From assembly GCA_964602415.1 (NCBI GenBank), contig CAZRQL010000018.1:10370-74369 (forward strand): a stretch of DNA of 64,000 nt, read 5' to 3'. The stretch is from CAZRQL01 sp964602415 (lineage in GTDB: Bacteria; Bacteroidota; Bacteroidia; Cytophagales; Flammeovirgaceae). How positions within the stretch are numbered: the stretch's first letter is position 1; each line of letters starts with the position of its first letter. A program made the translations under genes and the position numbers. Positions 44,115 through 53,650 of the stretch are shown piece after piece. The notes below the pieces were generated by a model that made no database searches, was not told the origin of the DNA, and saw only the letters and a list, made by a program, of their open reading frames with translations.

Positions 44115-44157
44115 TAAAAAAATAGCATATCCTGTTTCTATATTTGTTTTAAATTTT

Positions 44158-44712
44158 ATGGAAATGAAAAAAACACTTACTTTATTATCCTTATCAATAT
44201 TGTTGGTTGCGGGTTGCAATCAATCCAATGAATCCTCAAACTCATCAACCGCTAACGATGCCGTACCTCTAACAGGCCAGTCGGGCGTGAAAGACGATGT
44301 TTCAAAGCCAAATATTGTTCAAGTCGCTGTTGGTAGTAAAGACCATACGACCTTGGTGACGGCTGTAAAAGCTGCGGGCTTGGTAGATGCCTTGAGCAAT
44401 GCAGGGCCGTTTACCGTATTTGCGCCCACCAACGCAGCTTTTGAAAAATTACCTGCCGGAACGGTGGAAAGTTTGTTAAAACCAGAGAAAAAAGGGGATT
44501 TAGAGAATATCCTTGGTTATCACACGTATGTGGGTGTTTTAGATGGCGTGTTGCTTCAGGATGGAGCGGAGTACGATATGGTGTACGGTGGCAAGGTAAT
44601 GATTTCAAAATCAGGAGAAAAAACCTTAGTAAATGGCACTGAAATTTTAGGAACTGTTAAAACTTCAAATGGAGTGATTCACGTGATTGGGGATGTGTTG
44701 CTACCCAAATAA
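44158..44712 (+). CDS. Fasciclin-domain lipoprotein
   Basis: 184 residues (ATG 44158; ATG 44164 is an alternative) with lipobox LLVAGC. After a Ser/Asn-rich linker, one FAS1 domain runs from about residue 55 to the end: DHTTLVTAVKAAGLVDALSN, GPFTVFAPTNAAFEKLP, LENILGYHTYVGV and NGVIHVIGDVLLP. FAS1 proteins are surface adhesion or scaffold proteins; their role near nos genes is not established. A dedicated Fnr-type box and a terminator make it a separate transcript. Confidence 0.93.
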   Translation: MEMKKTLTLLSLSILLVAGCNQSNESSNSSTANDAVPLTGQSGVKDDVSKPNIVQVAVGSKDHTTLVTAVKAAGLVDALSNAGPFTVFAPTNAAFEKLPAGTVESLLKPEKKGDLENILGYHTYVGVLDGVLLQDGAEYDMVYGGKVMISKSGEKTLVNGTEILGTVKTSNGVIHVIGDVLLPK

Positions 44713-44774
44713 AAGGGCATTTAAATGGCAATTTGATTGCTTTCGATAATACAAAATAACTCTTTAAACTCTTA

Positions 44775-44808
44775 ATGTCTTTTGGAATAAGCAAAATCCG
44801 AAAGACAT
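44775..44808 (+). terminator. Hairpin terminator downstream of the fasciclin gene
   Basis: ATGTCTTTTGGA (44775-44786) pairs with TCCGAAAGACAT (44797-44808), 12 bp with one G-U pair and a 10-nt loop. The following TTATCTTTG is only partly T-rich, so it may be a weak terminator. Confidence 0.65.
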
Positions 44809-44935
44809 TTATCTTTGTGAGGTCTAATACTTTTTTGCACTATATTTTACTACGGAGTGTAAAACTATTTGATAATTTATTCCGAATTAAGCAATAGGTA
44901 GAAACCGTATTTAAGGCTTAAATTATTGAGAATAA

Positions 44936-45052
44936 GCTATCCATCCGATTAGGGATGGGAAAAGCCCGGACTATACAATATATGATGCCTACGGCATCGG
45001 GCGTATTTATTACGAGTTAAAGATTAGAAAAATTTCTATTACGTAATCCGCG
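44936..45052 (-). repeat. Dispersed intergenic repeat, copy B (inverted relative to copy A)
   Basis: Read on the minus strand it begins CGCGGATTACGT with AATAGAAATTTTTCTAAT, continues through GCCGTAGGCATCATAT and ends in CATCCCTAATCGGATGG. These blocks match copy A at 30299-30395 in order. GATGCC-TAC-GGCATC and CCATCC-N6-GGATGG are hairpins inside it, and GCCC/GGGC enclose the first. It lies between the fasciclin gene and the OmpA gene; the rest of 44809-45082 shows nothing else. Confidence 0.7.
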
Positions 45053-45082
45053 TTAAAATATATTTACAATCACTAATTTTAG

Positions 45083-47173
45083 CTATTCATCGCTCTCTTC
45101 GACAGGGGTGTCTTCTTTTTCTTTTTCAGGCTCTTCGTACTCGTCCACTCGATAGATTTTAAACTCTACCCTACGGTTTTTGCGTTTGTCTGCATCGGTT
45201 TTTTCTACTTTGATGAGCGGTTGAGAACTGCCTTTTCCTTCGATTTTGATTCGGCTCTCGTCAATTCCTCCTACGGTTACGATGTAGTTCTTGATGGCCT
45301 GCGCGCGCAAAAGTGATAGTTTTTGGTTGGCTTCGGCTGAACCGTCTGAATCGGTGTGTCCGGTTATCTTAAGATTAAACTGTCCTCTCATTTGTAAAAA
45401 ATCTATCACCAAATGCAGGTTATTTTCCATCTCGGGCAAAACTTCATAACTATTGGGCTTAAAATCAATGGATTCAAAAGTAATGACGCTGTTTACACTG
45501 GTGGCAGGCACTTGCACCTCCATAGACCCGTCCACATAAAAAAGCTCCTCGATTTTAAAAAAATTGTCTCCTTCTACCACCAAAAGATACTGTTTGTGAT
45601 TGATAAGGTCAAAGTAAAACTTGCCCTCAGAATCAATCATTTTGGGCATAATTTCTATGCCATCGTACACATCAATCACCGTTACCCGCCCTCTGAACAC
45701 TTCGCCCGTTCTGGGCTCCACCACCTGACCTGTAAATCTGACAGTTGCGTTGGGTTGTGCTTCCATCGGCAGAGGAAAAGACATCAAATCAAGGCTTTTT
45801 CTTCTGCCAGTTTTTTGGGTTTTGGCGTAGTAAAGGAGTTTGGACTCAGAGTCTATGGTGAAATAAAACTCACTACCCGGCCCATTTACTAAGGGGCCTA
45901 CGTTGTAAGGTTCTGTCCATTTTCCATCTACATTGTAAGATTTGTAGATGTCAAAGTCTCCGAAGTTTATCAAGTGACCATTTGAGCTAAAATACAGTAC
46001 CTCATATTTGGGGTGCGGGAAAGGACTTACCTCACTGGCTCGGGTGTTGATGATAGGGCCGATATTTTGGGCTTTGCCCCATTTGCCCGTTGATTGGTCT
46101 TTGACACAAAAGTAAATATCTGTGCCTCCAAAACCGCCTACCCTGGAAGATGCAAAGTACAACGTGTCTTCGTTTTTTGACAGCGCAGGGTGCGATTCCC
46201 ATGCCGAAGAGTTGATATGTTTGCCCAGATTTTGGGCTTTGCCCCATTTGCCGTCCTCTCTCAAATAAGACACATACAAATCGCAGTCGCCCATGCCATC
46301 CGGTGCAAAGCAGCGAGCAAAAAATAAAGTTTGTCCATCTCTTGACATGCAGGGCGAGCCTTCGTTGTAGTTTGTGTTGATATCATCCAATGGTTGGGCA
46401 GCCGTCCAATCGCCATAGCTGTCTTTTCGAGCAATAAATATGTCTTCGTTTACCCATCGCGGCTTTACGTCTCGGAGTATGGTGGCCGAATCTTGGTTTC
46501 TGTCGGAGCTGAAAAGCATGATATCGTCATTTTCCCCTGCTACGCTTATCCCATAATCATCGAAAGGTGAATTAATTTCCTCGCCCAGATCAGTGAGTAC
46601 CTTTCGGGGCGGGCGCAGGGTGTCAATGAGCTTGCGCTTTTCTACCATTTCATAGTAGTATTCCAAATCTGTATAGAGCGGCTTCTCAAATCTAACCAAA
46701 GAATCGTAGTGTCTAAAAGCCTGTTGCAGAGAAGTTTGATGATCCAACATGGAATTGGTAGCACCTCTAAAATGCTTGAATATCAAGCGATACATTTCCT
46801 TGGCCAGCTTAAGGTTGTTGTTGTATTCTGCCAGCCTTGCCAGTTTCCATATCAAATCCAGATCTTTTACAAAATTTATGGGGCCAAACTGGGCAATATA
46901 AACAGTGAGAAGGTATTGCATTTCTTTCCACTGCTTATTTTTTCTGAAACGTTCAATTTCAGCCAGTTTTGATTCATTCCTGTAGTAGGAATTAACGTTG
47001 ATAAAATCAAACGGTATCTCGGGTAAGGTAAGAAGAGAGGATGTGTCGGTGGCGTTGAGTTTTTTGAGTAGAAGCGAGGTTTGCTTCTTCCTATCTTTTT
47101 CCGGCGCCTGCGCCCAAGAAAACGCTGAACTCAAAAGAGTTATTAACAAAAAAAGTAAACCTAAAGTTTTCAT
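45083..47173 (-). CDS. PorE-like OmpA-family protein with propeller repeats
   Basis: 696 residues from the ATG at 47171-47173, giving signal peptide MKTLGLLFLLITLLSSAFSWAQ. Domains in order: helical TPR-like region (about 50-180), WD40/PD40-type beta-propeller repeats (FSSDRNQDSATIL, GSPCMSRDGQTLFFARCF, SHPALSKNEDTLYFASSRVG), a carboxypeptidase-regulatory-like domain (VRFTGQVVEPRTGEVFRGRV) and a C-terminal OmpA domain (ITGHTDSDGSAEANQKLSL, AIKNYIVTVGGIDESRI). This order matches type 9 secretion PorE. It likely links the outer membrane machinery to peptidoglycan. It is not a lipoprotein by signal, unlike PorE, so the call is cautious. Confidence 0.75.
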   Translation of the reverse strand: MKTLGLLFLLITLLSSAFSWAQAPEKDRKKQTSLLLKKLNATDTSSLLTLPEIPFDFINVNSYYRNESKLAEIERFRKNKQWKEMQYLLTVYIAQFGPINFVKDLDLIWKLARLAEYNNNLKLAKEMYRLIFKHFRGATNSMLDHQTSLQQAFRHYDSLVRFEKPLYTDLEYYYEMVEKRKLIDTLRPPRKVLTDLGEEINSPFDDYGISVAGENDDIMLFSSDRNQDSATILRDVKPRWVNEDIFIARKDSYGDWTAAQPLDDINTNYNEGSPCMSRDGQTLFFARCFAPDGMGDCDLYVSYLREDGKWGKAQNLGKHINSSAWESHPALSKNEDTLYFASSRVGGFGGTDIYFCVKDQSTGKWGKAQNIGPIINTRASEVSPFPHPKYEVLYFSSNGHLINFGDFDIYKSYNVDGKWTEPYNVGPLVNGPGSEFYFTIDSESKLLYYAKTQKTGRRKSLDLMSFPLPMEAQPNATVRFTGQVVEPRTGEVFRGRVTVIDVYDGIEIMPKMIDSEGKFYFDLINHKQYLLVVEGDNFFKIEELFYVDGSMEVQVPATSVNSVITFESIDFKPNSYEVLPEMENNLHLVIDFLQMRGQFNLKITGHTDSDGSAEANQKLSLLRAQAIKNYIVTVGGIDESRIKIEGKGSSQPLIKVEKTDADKRKNRRVEFKIYRVDEYEEPEKEKEDTPVEESDE

Positions 47174-47254
47174 CTTGCTACATTCAACATCCAAAGTTAA
47201 ACGAAGCAAGTATGTAAATTTAGGTTTGAAAATTAAGAAATTAATAATAATTCT

Positions 47255-48757
47255 TTAATCTACATTGTTGTGCAAAAAACGATTGTTCTCAGACATTTCG
47301 TTATCGTTTACCAAATAGACTTTTGACAATCGAACAGTCGGCTTGGTATCCTCCGCAGGAAGCCCACCGCTTCTAAGATAGGCGGGCTGCTCTCGAATGT
47401 GCTTTATCTCCTCTGGACTGTAATCTGAAATAGGCTTAGACTGTTGGCCGCCAAAAGTAGAATCATATTTTTTTCTGATATCAGCCTTTGATGCTTTGGG
47501 AGGCATTATTTCGTAATCTCCGTTTAAAGTAATCGGCGGGATTTGAGCAGGGCGGGGTACCGAGGGATTTGCCTGAGGAACTTCAGCAGGATTCGGGAAA
47601 TAATCCGAAATGTTGTCATCACTCTCATCATCCCCCGGAAAAAAGTCTGTGCCTGGTATTGGGGTAGGTTTATAGACGGGAGTAGTTTTCTTATCTGTAG
47701 CTAAGTCAATGACAGTAGGTACTTTTTCAGATTGGGCTAAGGGCTTGGCAGACGAATTTTTTTCAGCTTGATTTGGCAAATTAAATCCGGTTGCTATGAC
47801 CGTAACACTCACAGCGTTGCCTATTGATTTATCATAAGCCTGCCCATAAATAACTTCGGCATCATCCCCAGCTCTTTCTTGTATAAAACCGGTAATCTGT
47901 TCAAGCTCAGTCATCTGGAAGTCGTCTTCATTGCCGGCTACAATGCTAAGCAATATTTTCTTTGCGCCCCTGATGTTGGTGTTGTCGAGTAGGGGAGAGT
48001 TGATGGCTCCTTCTGCCGCCCTCAAAGCACGGTTTTCTCCTTCGCAAGTGTGAGACCCCATAACAGCTCCACCGCTGTCTTTCATTACGGTTTTTACATC
48101 TTCAAAATCAACGTTTATCAAGCCTTCTACGGTGATAATCTCCGCAATGGCTTTTGCTGCTTTGCTCAGTACGCTGTCGGCTTGATTGAAAGCCTCTTTA
48201 ACGGCTGTTTTGCCTCCAAAATATTCAAGTATGCGGTTGTTGAGTATGACCAATACCGTATCGCAGTGCTTCTTAAGCTCCTCTATCCCTGCTTTTGCTC
48301 TGGTTTCTTTGGGTTTACCTTCAAATTGGAAGGGCATGGTAACAATGCCTACCGTGAGTATGTCGAGCGATTTACAAATTTCTGCCACTACGGGGGCTGC
48401 TCCTGTACCTGTTCCGCCGCCCATACCAGCGGTAATAAAAGCCATTTTAGTATTCTGGCTCAAAATCTGACGAATTTCTTCTTTGCTCTCCAAGGCTGCA
48501 GTTTTGCCTTTTTCGGGGTTGGCTCCCGCACCCAGACCCTCTGTGAGGGCAGATCCCAACTGGATTTTGTAAGGAATCGGACTGGTTTTGAGGGCTTGGT
48601 TATCGGTGTTACAAAGAATAAAATCAACCCCTTTGATCCCTTGTTCATACATATAGTTTACAGCGTTGCCGCCTCCACCACCTACCCCAATTATTTTGAT
48701 AATGCTATTGGGAGTGGTACTTTTTACATCAAATTCATATATTGTATTCATACTCAT
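47255..48757 (-). CDS. ftsZ: Cell division protein FtsZ
   Basis: 500 residues. GTP-binding signature GGGTGTGAAP, the start IIKIIGVGGGGGNAVNYM, the T7-loop region VDFEDVKTVMKDSGGAVMG, then a long Pro/Asp-rich C-terminal linker and tail. The ring-forming tubulin homolog drives cytokinesis. It lies 6 nt after ftsA on the minus strand and is the last gene of the murG-murC-ftsQ-ftsA-ftsZ cluster. The long linker is usual for Bacteroidota. Confidence 0.97.
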   Translation of the reverse strand: MSMNTIYEFDVKSTTPNSIIKIIGVGGGGGNAVNYMYEQGIKGVDFILCNTDNQALKTSPIPYKIQLGSALTEGLGAGANPEKGKTAALESKEEIRQILSQNTKMAFITAGMGGGTGTGAAPVVAEICKSLDILTVGIVTMPFQFEGKPKETRAKAGIEELKKHCDTVLVILNNRILEYFGGKTAVKEAFNQADSVLSKAAKAIAEIITVEGLINVDFEDVKTVMKDSGGAVMGSHTCEGENRALRAAEGAINSPLLDNTNIRGAKKILLSIVAGNEDDFQMTELEQITGFIQERAGDDAEVIYGQAYDKSIGNAVSVTVIATGFNLPNQAEKNSSAKPLAQSEKVPTVIDLATDKKTTPVYKPTPIPGTDFFPGDDESDDNISDYFPNPAEVPQANPSVPRPAQIPPITLNGDYEIMPPKASKADIRKKYDSTFGGQQSKPISDYSPEEIKHIREQPAYLRSGGLPAEDTKPTVRLSKVYLVNDNEMSENNRFLHNNVD

Positions 48758-48763
48758 GGGGTG

Positions 48764-50089
48764 TTACTTAAAATCTTCTTTTCCTTTAAAATCGTCTGTC
48801 AGCAGGGATTTGAGACTATCGGCAATAGCAGTAAAAAAGCTTTTTCCTGTTGATTTGCTTGTGTCTTTTGAAGTTTGTGAATGTGATTTTTTGGGTTGGT
48901 TGCGAGAGTTTTCCCATTGATTTTCACGCTGATCTACAGAAATAAACCCAGCCAATACCAAACCCACTGCCGTAGCATACATAGGCTCTTTAATCTCTTC
49001 TGCCACCGTAGAACCTAAGTGCTCATTGGGAAAGCCTATCCGCGTGTCCATGTGGGTAACATACTCAAACAATTGAGTAATATGCTTGAGTTTGGCGCCT
49101 CCACCCGTAAGCACGATATTTCTAATTTGAGTATTGGGGTCTGTTTTTTTGATTTCGGCCAAAACAAATTTGATGATTTCCATCATTCTGGCTTCGATTA
49201 TGGCCGCCAAGTTGGACGAAGAAATCTCTTTGCCGGGGCGATCTTTGCCTCCGGCTATGGCAATCACCTCATAAGGGGCTTCTATTTGCAAAGCCCTGCC
49301 GTGTTTGACTTTAAGCAATTCGGCTTGAGAGTAAAGTACCGAGCAACCCACTTTAATATCTTTGGTAATGATATCTCCCCCAAAAGGTAAAACCGCTGTG
49401 TGCCGAATGATACCATCCTGAAAAACAGCTATATCAGTAGTACCTCCTCCGATGTCAATAAGTATAACACCTGCTTCTTTTTCATCTTCACTCAATACAG
49501 ATATGCTTGAGGCCAAAGGCTCTAAAATCAAACTGTCTATCTTCAAACCACCTAACTCAACCGAACGCTTAATATTATTAATATTATTGGCTTTGGCGGT
49601 GATGATATTGAACTCTGCTTCTAAGTGCTTGCCTGATATTCCTATGGGATCTTTTACTACTGTCTGATAATCAATAGTATAAGTCCGTGGCATGATGTGC
49701 ACAATTTGAGAGCCGGGCTCAATAAGCGTACTGTTCATCTCACTGCTGAGCCTGGAGATATCATCTCTGGTAATCTGAGAATCAATATGTTTTAGGGCTA
49801 TCCCGTGGGTGCGCTGAAAGCAGTTGATGCTGTTTCCTGCAACGCCAACGTTTGCCGAACTTATGACTATGTTGTATTTCTCTTCTAATTCTTTGATTAC
49901 TTTGGTAATGGCATCTGCTGTTTTTTGAATATTTAAAACAGTACCATCGCGAATACCGTCTTCAGAACTTGTTTTAGAAAACCCAATGACATCTAATTTT
50001 CCGTACTGGTTCATCTTACCAACAACGGCGCAAATTTTAGTAGTTCCTAAGTCCAATCCTGCGACAATTTTGTCTTCTTTTGGCATCAT
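48764..50089 (-). CDS. ftsA: Cell division protein FtsA
   Basis: 441 residues, start MMPKEDKIVAGLDLGTTKIC with phosphate-1 motif DLGTTK, then SHS2 domain, phosphate-2 motif ILIDIGGGTTDIAVF, adenosine motif VLTGGGAKL. The C-terminal tail (SKSTGKSFFTAIADSLKSLL) is the amphipathic membrane helix. It tethers FtsZ to the membrane. It has a 269-nt upstream gap from ftsQ holding a promoter. Confidence 0.96.
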   Translation of the reverse strand: MMPKEDKIVAGLDLGTTKICAVVGKMNQYGKLDVIGFSKTSSEDGIRDGTVLNIQKTADAITKVIKELEEKYNIVISSANVGVAGNSINCFQRTHGIALKHIDSQITRDDISRLSSEMNSTLIEPGSQIVHIMPRTYTIDYQTVVKDPIGISGKHLEAEFNIITAKANNINNIKRSVELGGLKIDSLILEPLASSISVLSEDEKEAGVILIDIGGGTTDIAVFQDGIIRHTAVLPFGGDIITKDIKVGCSVLYSQAELLKVKHGRALQIEAPYEVIAIAGGKDRPGKEISSSNLAAIIEARMMEIIKFVLAEIKKTDPNTQIRNIVLTGGGAKLKHITQLFEYVTHMDTRIGFPNEHLGSTVAEEIKEPMYATAVGLVLAGFISVDQRENQWENSRNQPKKSHSQTSKDTSKSTGKSFFTAIADSLKSLLTDDFKGKEDFK

Positions 50090-50189
50090 AGTTTAAGAAT
50101 TAAAGATACAATTTAAGTCCTGTGATTTAATTGTTTGATAACTAATAAAAAAAGTCTTTATATCTACTTGAAAAACAAGGCTATCCTTG

Positions 50190-50224
50190 CAAATGTAAGA
50201 ATATATTTTGCTATTGATACCAAT
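50190..50224 (-). promoter_or_regulatory. Candidate promoter of ftsA-ftsZ
   Basis: On the minus strand ATTG (50221-50224) precedes TACATTTG (50190-50197) by 23 nt. The -7 match is perfect; the -33 part is partial. Predicted start near 50186, about 97 nt before the ftsA ATG. Confidence 0.45.
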
Positions 50225-50358
50225 TTAACGAAAAAAATATCAAAAAAATACTCGCACGCTTACTTAAAGTAAGGGAACACAAACTAACACTTTGGTTTTC
50301 AATTATTTTTTTAACGCCTCTCAATGAGAGTTTAGACTCACAAAACAGTAATTGAGAG

Positions 50359-51099
50359 TTATTCACATACAATTTGGCCGTCGAACTGCACTTTTACTTT
50401 CTTGTATGCTTGCCAACCTTTTGAGGGGATAATTTTTGAATAAAACTGTGAGATTTTGTCAAATTTAATATCTAAATTTTCCAGCCTGCCCAGTTCGACC
50501 GTATGGTTACCAACAAGGGTGTGAAGGCGGACTTCAAAGGTCTCAGTAAATTCGATTTGGGTGATTTGTGCCTTCCAAAAAGCATCTTTGTCTATGGTAA
50601 ACAGAAAGTTAATAAACTTAATACCTTCAGGATTGGCAAGAAAAGATGCCTTCGCCAAACTATCTGCTCCTCTGCCGGTTATGACCACCACACGAGGTGT
50701 ATAAAACTGAGACAATGGAAGCAAACGAACCTCGTCCGTGATATAAAAACCTCCCTTAGAAGATATTACCCGAGCAAGCGGTGCTTCTTGCTCTATATCC
50801 ACAACCAGCCTGCCTGCAATATCTTTAGAGACTTGTGCTTCTTTGACATAATCCAAACTTCTGAGGCTCTCCTCCAAAATCCCCGGCTGAAAAGAACCCT
50901 GCATCAACACCTCAGGATGTTCTGCTCGAATGGTTTCTATGTACTTTTTAATCTCATTTTCAGACACAAAACTCCGACCCTTGTATTTGTTGATCCTAAT
51001 ATCCAAAGATTGGCTTTTTTTATCATAGACCGATATGTTTGCCATACCAAAAATGGCCAAAACAACAAAAAGCAATAAATATTTACGATAGTTCCTCAT
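50359..51099 (-). CDS. ftsQ: Cell division protein FtsQ
   Basis: 246 residues, with a short cytoplasmic tail, one TM helix (YLLLFVVLAIFGMANISVY), a POTRA-like domain (RGRSFVSENEIKKYI-like start, LRSLDYVKEAQVSKDIAGRL) and the FtsQ-type beta domain (YITDEVRLLPLSQFY). It connects the early and late divisome. It overlaps murC by 4 bp and is part of the cluster with ftsA and ftsZ. Confidence 0.88.
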   Translation of the reverse strand: MRNYRKYLLLFVVLAIFGMANISVYDKKSQSLDIRINKYKGRSFVSENEIKKYIETIRAEHPEVLMQGSFQPGILEESLRSLDYVKEAQVSKDIAGRLVVDIEQEAPLARVISSKGGFYITDEVRLLPLSQFYTPRVVVITGRGADSLAKASFLANPEGIKFINFLFTIDKDAFWKAQITQIEFTETFEVRLHTLVGNHTVELGRLENLDIKFDKISQFYSKIIPSKGWQAYKKVKVQFDGQIVCE

Positions 51100-52460
51100 C
51101 TGTTTTCTAAACTTTTGGCTATTAGAGGAACAAATCTATCAATATCACCCGCTCCAACAGTAGCCAATACATCTAACTCCATTTTCATCAAAAATTCCAC
51201 CAAATCTGCATCTGAAACCAAATACTTGTGCTCAAGTGGGATTTTTTGCAAAAGTGCTTGAGAATCAACTCCCTCTATAGGCAATTCGCGAGCCGGATAA
51301 ATCTCCAATAAGATGACCCTATCGGCCAAAGACAAACTCTTGGCAAAACCATCCATAAAATCGCGGGTTCGCGTAAAGAGGTGCGGTTGAAAAACTACCG
51401 TGAGAACTCTTTGAGGAAAAACTGCCCGCATCGAAGTAATAAAAGCCTCTATCTCAGAAGGATGATGTGCATAGTCATCTATGTAAACCACATCGCTGCC
51501 CTTGTAAACAAACTCAAAACGACGTTTAATTCCCTTAAAGGTACTCACTCCCAGTCTGATAGCCTCTTCGCTAAGCCCAAGCCGCAAAGCTACGGCAACA
51601 GCAGCCGTACAGTTCTCCACGTTGTGAAAACCGGGCATACCGAGCTGCAAACCACCCAAAACTTTATCCGAAGTGCGGATTGAAAAATTAAAGTTATACT
51701 CTTGATAACTCAATTCAATTATCTGAAATTGGGCATTTTGAAATCCATAAATCAAACAATTAGTTTTATCTAAGTTAGTTTTTTCATTAACAAACAAGTG
51801 ATTGGGTTTTACCAAGCCTGCAAATTTATGGTAAGCATCTAAAAGTTGGTCTGCACTTTGGTAAATATCGAGGTGGTCTGCGTCGGTTGAAGTTACAATC
51901 GCCATGTTGGGGCTGAGTTGAAGGAAGGAGCGGTCAAACTCATCGGCCTCTACCACGACAATCTCTTGCCCATCGCCCTGTGCCAACAACAAGTTGCTCT
52001 GGTAATTGACAGAAATGCCTCCCAAAAAAGCGGTTACATTCAGTCCCGATGATTTGAGTAAATGGGCAAGCAAGGTTGAAGTGGTGGTTTTGCCGTGCGT
52101 GCCGGCCACGGCTATCGTGAACTTGTCCCTACTCACCCAACCCAACAGTTCCGCCCGCTTGACAACAGTAAAACCATTGTCCTTGAAGAACACAAGTTCG
52201 CTATGCTGCTGAGGAACAGCAGGGGTATAAACAACCAAAGTGGTGTTTTTGTCCAGAAACTCTGGAGGGATTAAATCAGTACTGTCTTGGTAGTGTATAT
52301 CAATTCCTTGATTTTCAAGTTTTTGACAAAGAGAAGTGCGTGTTTTGTCATACCCTGCAACCTGTTTGCCTTTCGCTTTTAGCCACTGTGCTAATGCACT
52401 CATGCCAATACCCCCGATACCGATGAAGTAAAAAAATTGAAAACCAGCAAGATTCGTCAT
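51096..52460 (-). CDS. murC: UDP-N-acetylmuramate-L-alanine ligase MurC
   Basis: 454 residues from the ATG at 52458-52460; a TTG at 52476-52478 overlapping murG is possible. IGGIGMSALAQWLKAKGKQV is the N-terminal nucleotide-binding motif, VAGTHGKTTTSTLLAHLL the ATP loop, VVEADEFDRSFL and YAHHPSEIEAFI further catalytic regions. It adds L-Ala to UDP-MurNAc. It lies between murG and ftsQ in the division/wall cluster. Confidence 0.96.
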   Translation of the reverse strand: MTNLAGFQFFYFIGIGGIGMSALAQWLKAKGKQVAGYDKTRTSLCQKLENQGIDIHYQDSTDLIPPEFLDKNTTLVVYTPAVPQQHSELVFFKDNGFTVVKRAELLGWVSRDKFTIAVAGTHGKTTTSTLLAHLLKSSGLNVTAFLGGISVNYQSNLLLAQGDGQEIVVVEADEFDRSFLQLSPNMAIVTSTDADHLDIYQSADQLLDAYHKFAGLVKPNHLFVNEKTNLDKTNCLIYGFQNAQFQIIELSYQEYNFNFSIRTSDKVLGGLQLGMPGFHNVENCTAAVAVALRLGLSEEAIRLGVSTFKGIKRRFEFVYKGSDVVYIDDYAHHPSEIEAFITSMRAVFPQRVLTVVFQPHLFTRTRDFMDGFAKSLSLADRVILLEIYPARELPIEGVDSQALLQKIPLEHKYLVSDADLVEFLMKMELDVLATVGAGDIDRFVPLIAKSLENR

Positions 52461-52474
52461 CACCAATCGTATTT

Positions 52475-53569
52475 TCAAAAACTATCAACCATAAGCCTGG
52501 CGGAAAGTTTCGCTATTTGAGCAGCAGCATCTTTCTTGGCAAATAGAGTTATGTTTTCACTAAGTTTCTTTCTTTTAGGCTCATCATCCATGAGATTTAA
52601 GATTTCGCCTTCTAAAACCGACTCTGCAAGGTGGTCGGACACCAAAATTGCAGCCCCATTGTCGGCAAGTACTTTGGCGTTTTGGGTCTGGTGGTCTTCC
52701 GCTACGTTGGGCGAAGGGATGAGGATGGCAGGCAAAGCAACAACCGATATTTCAGATATGGACAGCGCGCCTGCACGTGAGACAATCAAATCGGCCATTT
52801 CATAGGCCAAGGGCATTTCCGCAATAAAAGGCATAAGCACAAGATTAGGGTGAGGTTTAATTTGTTTATTGAGCGAATCAAAATAAAATTTTCCGGTTTG
52901 CCAAATAACTTGAATACCTGTTGACAAAATTTTGTCTATAGCCCGAGCCATTGCGCGGTTGATGGTACGAGCACCCAGACTACCCCCCAACACCAATAAG
53001 GTCTTTTTGTGAGGCGACAAACCAAACTTACTGAAAGCTAAATTTCTATCTGTCAATCCTTTGCCTATATCGCTGCGGATAGGATTGCCACAAAAAACAA
53101 CAGGGGTGCGGGGGAAATATTTTTCCATATTTGGATAAGCCACACAAACCACTTGCGCCCAACGGCTCAAAAAGCGGTTGCTTAGTCCGGCGTAGCTGTT
53201 TTGCTCTTGGAGCAATATTTTGCGCCCACTAATGGCGGCGGCAAACACTACCGCCCAACTGGCATAGCCCCCCGTCCCTATCACCAAATCAGGCCCGAAC
53301 TTCCAAACCAACCAAAGAGCCTTTGAAAGAGAAACCATTATTTTAAGAGGCAAAAGCAGGTTGGCCATAACCTTCCCGCGCTGAAAGCCACTAATCCACA
53401 AACCAACTATCTCATATCCGGCCTGTGGGACTTTTTCCATTTCCATCTTGCCTTTGGCACCCACAAACAAAACCTTTGTATCAGGATTAATCTTTTGCAA
53501 AGCCTGTGCTATGGCTATGGCCGGATAAATATGCCCACCTGTACCTCCACCCGAAACAATGACTCTCAT
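52475..53569 (-). CDS. murG: UDP-N-acetylglucosamine:lipid-I glycosyltransferase MurG
   Basis: 364 residues. N-terminal VIVSGGGTGGHIYPAIAIAQ, HEXN-less loop KILLQEQNSYAGLSNRFLS, LLVLGGSLGARTINRAMA and the UDP-binding MADLIVSRAGALSISEI followed by ILIPSPNVAEDHQTQNAKVL are diagnostic. It makes lipid II at the inner membrane. It is the first visible gene of the cluster; ftsW and the upstream mur genes are not in the window because the R-M cassette lies there. Confidence 0.97.
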   Translation of the reverse strand: MRVIVSGGGTGGHIYPAIAIAQALQKINPDTKVLFVGAKGKMEMEKVPQAGYEIVGLWISGFQRGKVMANLLLPLKIMVSLSKALWLVWKFGPDLVIGTGGYASWAVVFAAAISGRKILLQEQNSYAGLSNRFLSRWAQVVCVAYPNMEKYFPRTPVVFCGNPIRSDIGKGLTDRNLAFSKFGLSPHKKTLLVLGGSLGARTINRAMARAIDKILSTGIQVIWQTGKFYFDSLNKQIKPHPNLVLMPFIAEMPLAYEMADLIVSRAGALSISEISVVALPAILIPSPNVAEDHQTQNAKVLADNGAAILVSDHLAESVLEGEILNLMDDEPKRKKLSENITLFAKKDAAAQIAKLSARLMVDSF

Positions 53570-53650
53570 GCCGCAAAATTACAAAATACCTCTGGTAAGA
53601 CACCCCACGAGATTTTGGAAGTTAAAATGTTGTTTTGGCTATTCAATATG

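Noticed and set aside
48050..48853. 267-residue plus-strand ORF opposite ftsZ
   Set aside because: Opposite to FtsZ's conserved GTP-binding region, without recognisable motifs.
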